Assembly: GCA_016214145.1 (NCBI GenBank)
Contig: JACRPA010000002.1
Span: 124,001-188,000 of the forward strand
Direction of reading: 5' to 3'
From: Rhodocyclales bacterium
Lineage (GTDB): Bacteria; Pseudomonadota; Gammaproteobacteria; Burkholderiales; Rhodocyclaceae
DNA length: 64,000 nucleotides
Of this stretch, positions 63,615 through 64,000 are shown piece by piece (positions within the stretch are counted from its first letter, which is position 1; every line of letters begins with the position of its first letter). Both the position numbers and the translations under genes were made by a program. Under the pieces are notes generated by a model. The model searched no databases, was not told where the DNA came from, and saw only the letters and a program-made list of their open reading frames with translations.

Positions 63615-63683
63615 GTAGGTCGGCCTGAAGGCCGACAGTGGCCGCCTAAGTCGGCCTGAAGGCCGACCTACAGCCCGACCTAC
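63615..63683. repeat. REP-like array, family A
   Basis: gtaggtcggcctgaaggccgac...aagtcggcctgaaggccgacctacagcccgacctac. Confidence 0.85.
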
Positions 63684-63686
63684 GAA

Positions 63687-64000
63687 ATGTGGATCGACTG
63701 CCATTGCCATACCAAGCATTCCTACGACAACTGGCTGGAGCCTCTTGACCTGATTCGCCGCGCCAGGGCGATTGGCCTCGATGGCGTGGTGATCACCGAG
63801 CATCACTCCTACGAAGCCTCGGCGCCGGTCGAGGCGATCGGCCGCGGCGAGGGCCTGCTCGTGCTGCGCGGCATCGAGATTTCCACCGATCGCGGGCACC
63901 TGCTGGCCTACGGCATCGAGGATGATTCCTGGAACACCTGGGGGCGCGACACCTGGCTCCCGCTCGACGAGGTGATCGAGCGCATCCTCGACCTGGGCGG
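63687..64000 (+). CDS. PHP-domain metal-dependent phosphoesterase, 3' truncated by window edge (not in ORF track)
   Basis: ATG at 63687: MWIDCHCHTKHSYDNWLEPLDLIRRARAIGLDGVVITEHHSYEA. Confidence 0.85.
   Translation, partial: MWIDCHCHTKHSYDNWLEPLDLIRRARAIGLDGVVITEHHSYEASAPVEAIGRGEGLLVLRGIEISTDRGHLLAYGIEDDSWNTWGRDTWLPLDEVIERILDLG

Noticed and set aside
8104-63683. CRISPR array from the recurrent short palindromes
   Set aside because: Copies are isolated, spaced by kilobases and palindromic pairs with no regular spacers; no cas genes.

Overview
This window looks like a GC-rich denitrifying betaproteobacterial (Rhodocyclales-like) chromosome segment devoted largely to anaerobic aromatic catabolism. 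From left to right: (1) a truncated FAD-linked oxidase, tRNA-Ala(GGC), tRNA-Glu(TTC), a beta-barrel protein and a higBA-type toxin/antitoxin pair with a perfect operator palindrome; (2) a minus-strand set including gcdH, an SDR, four small orphan proteins and a LivK-type binding protein lying in front of a relic acyl-CoA dehydrogenase 3' end; (3) a plus-strand molybdoenzyme maturation set: a MeaB-like GTPase fused to half of XdhC, the other XdhC half, a molybdopterin-binding/MobA-like fusion, a SufS-like desulfurase and a SufU/IscU-like scaffold; (4) a small integron gene-cassette array (about 18.0-21.9 kb) with at least six attC-like sites and no integrase visible (CALIN); (5) NnrS, an FNR-type reductase and small exported proteins; (6) a ~23 kb minus-strand cluster whose content matches the anaerobic indole-3-acetate (iaa) cluster known from Aromatoleum/Azoarcus, next to a fused indolepyruvate:ferredoxin oxidoreductase; (7) an Azoarcus-type (bzd) benzoyl-CoA reductase locus as divergent operons, with an OYE-like flavoenzyme between it and the iaa genes. 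Most striking signals: the MeaB-XdhC fusion near a pathway that needs both a B12 mutase and a Mo hydroxylase; an over-represented word GGGGACTGACTTTT inside and outside genes; six or more families of inverted repeats at nearly every junction of the catabolic operons, some supplying stop codons; a palindrome shared by the GntR and OYE promoters; 10-bp phased TGCA boxes; and the cassette array. Everything here is from reading the sequence; no database search was run.
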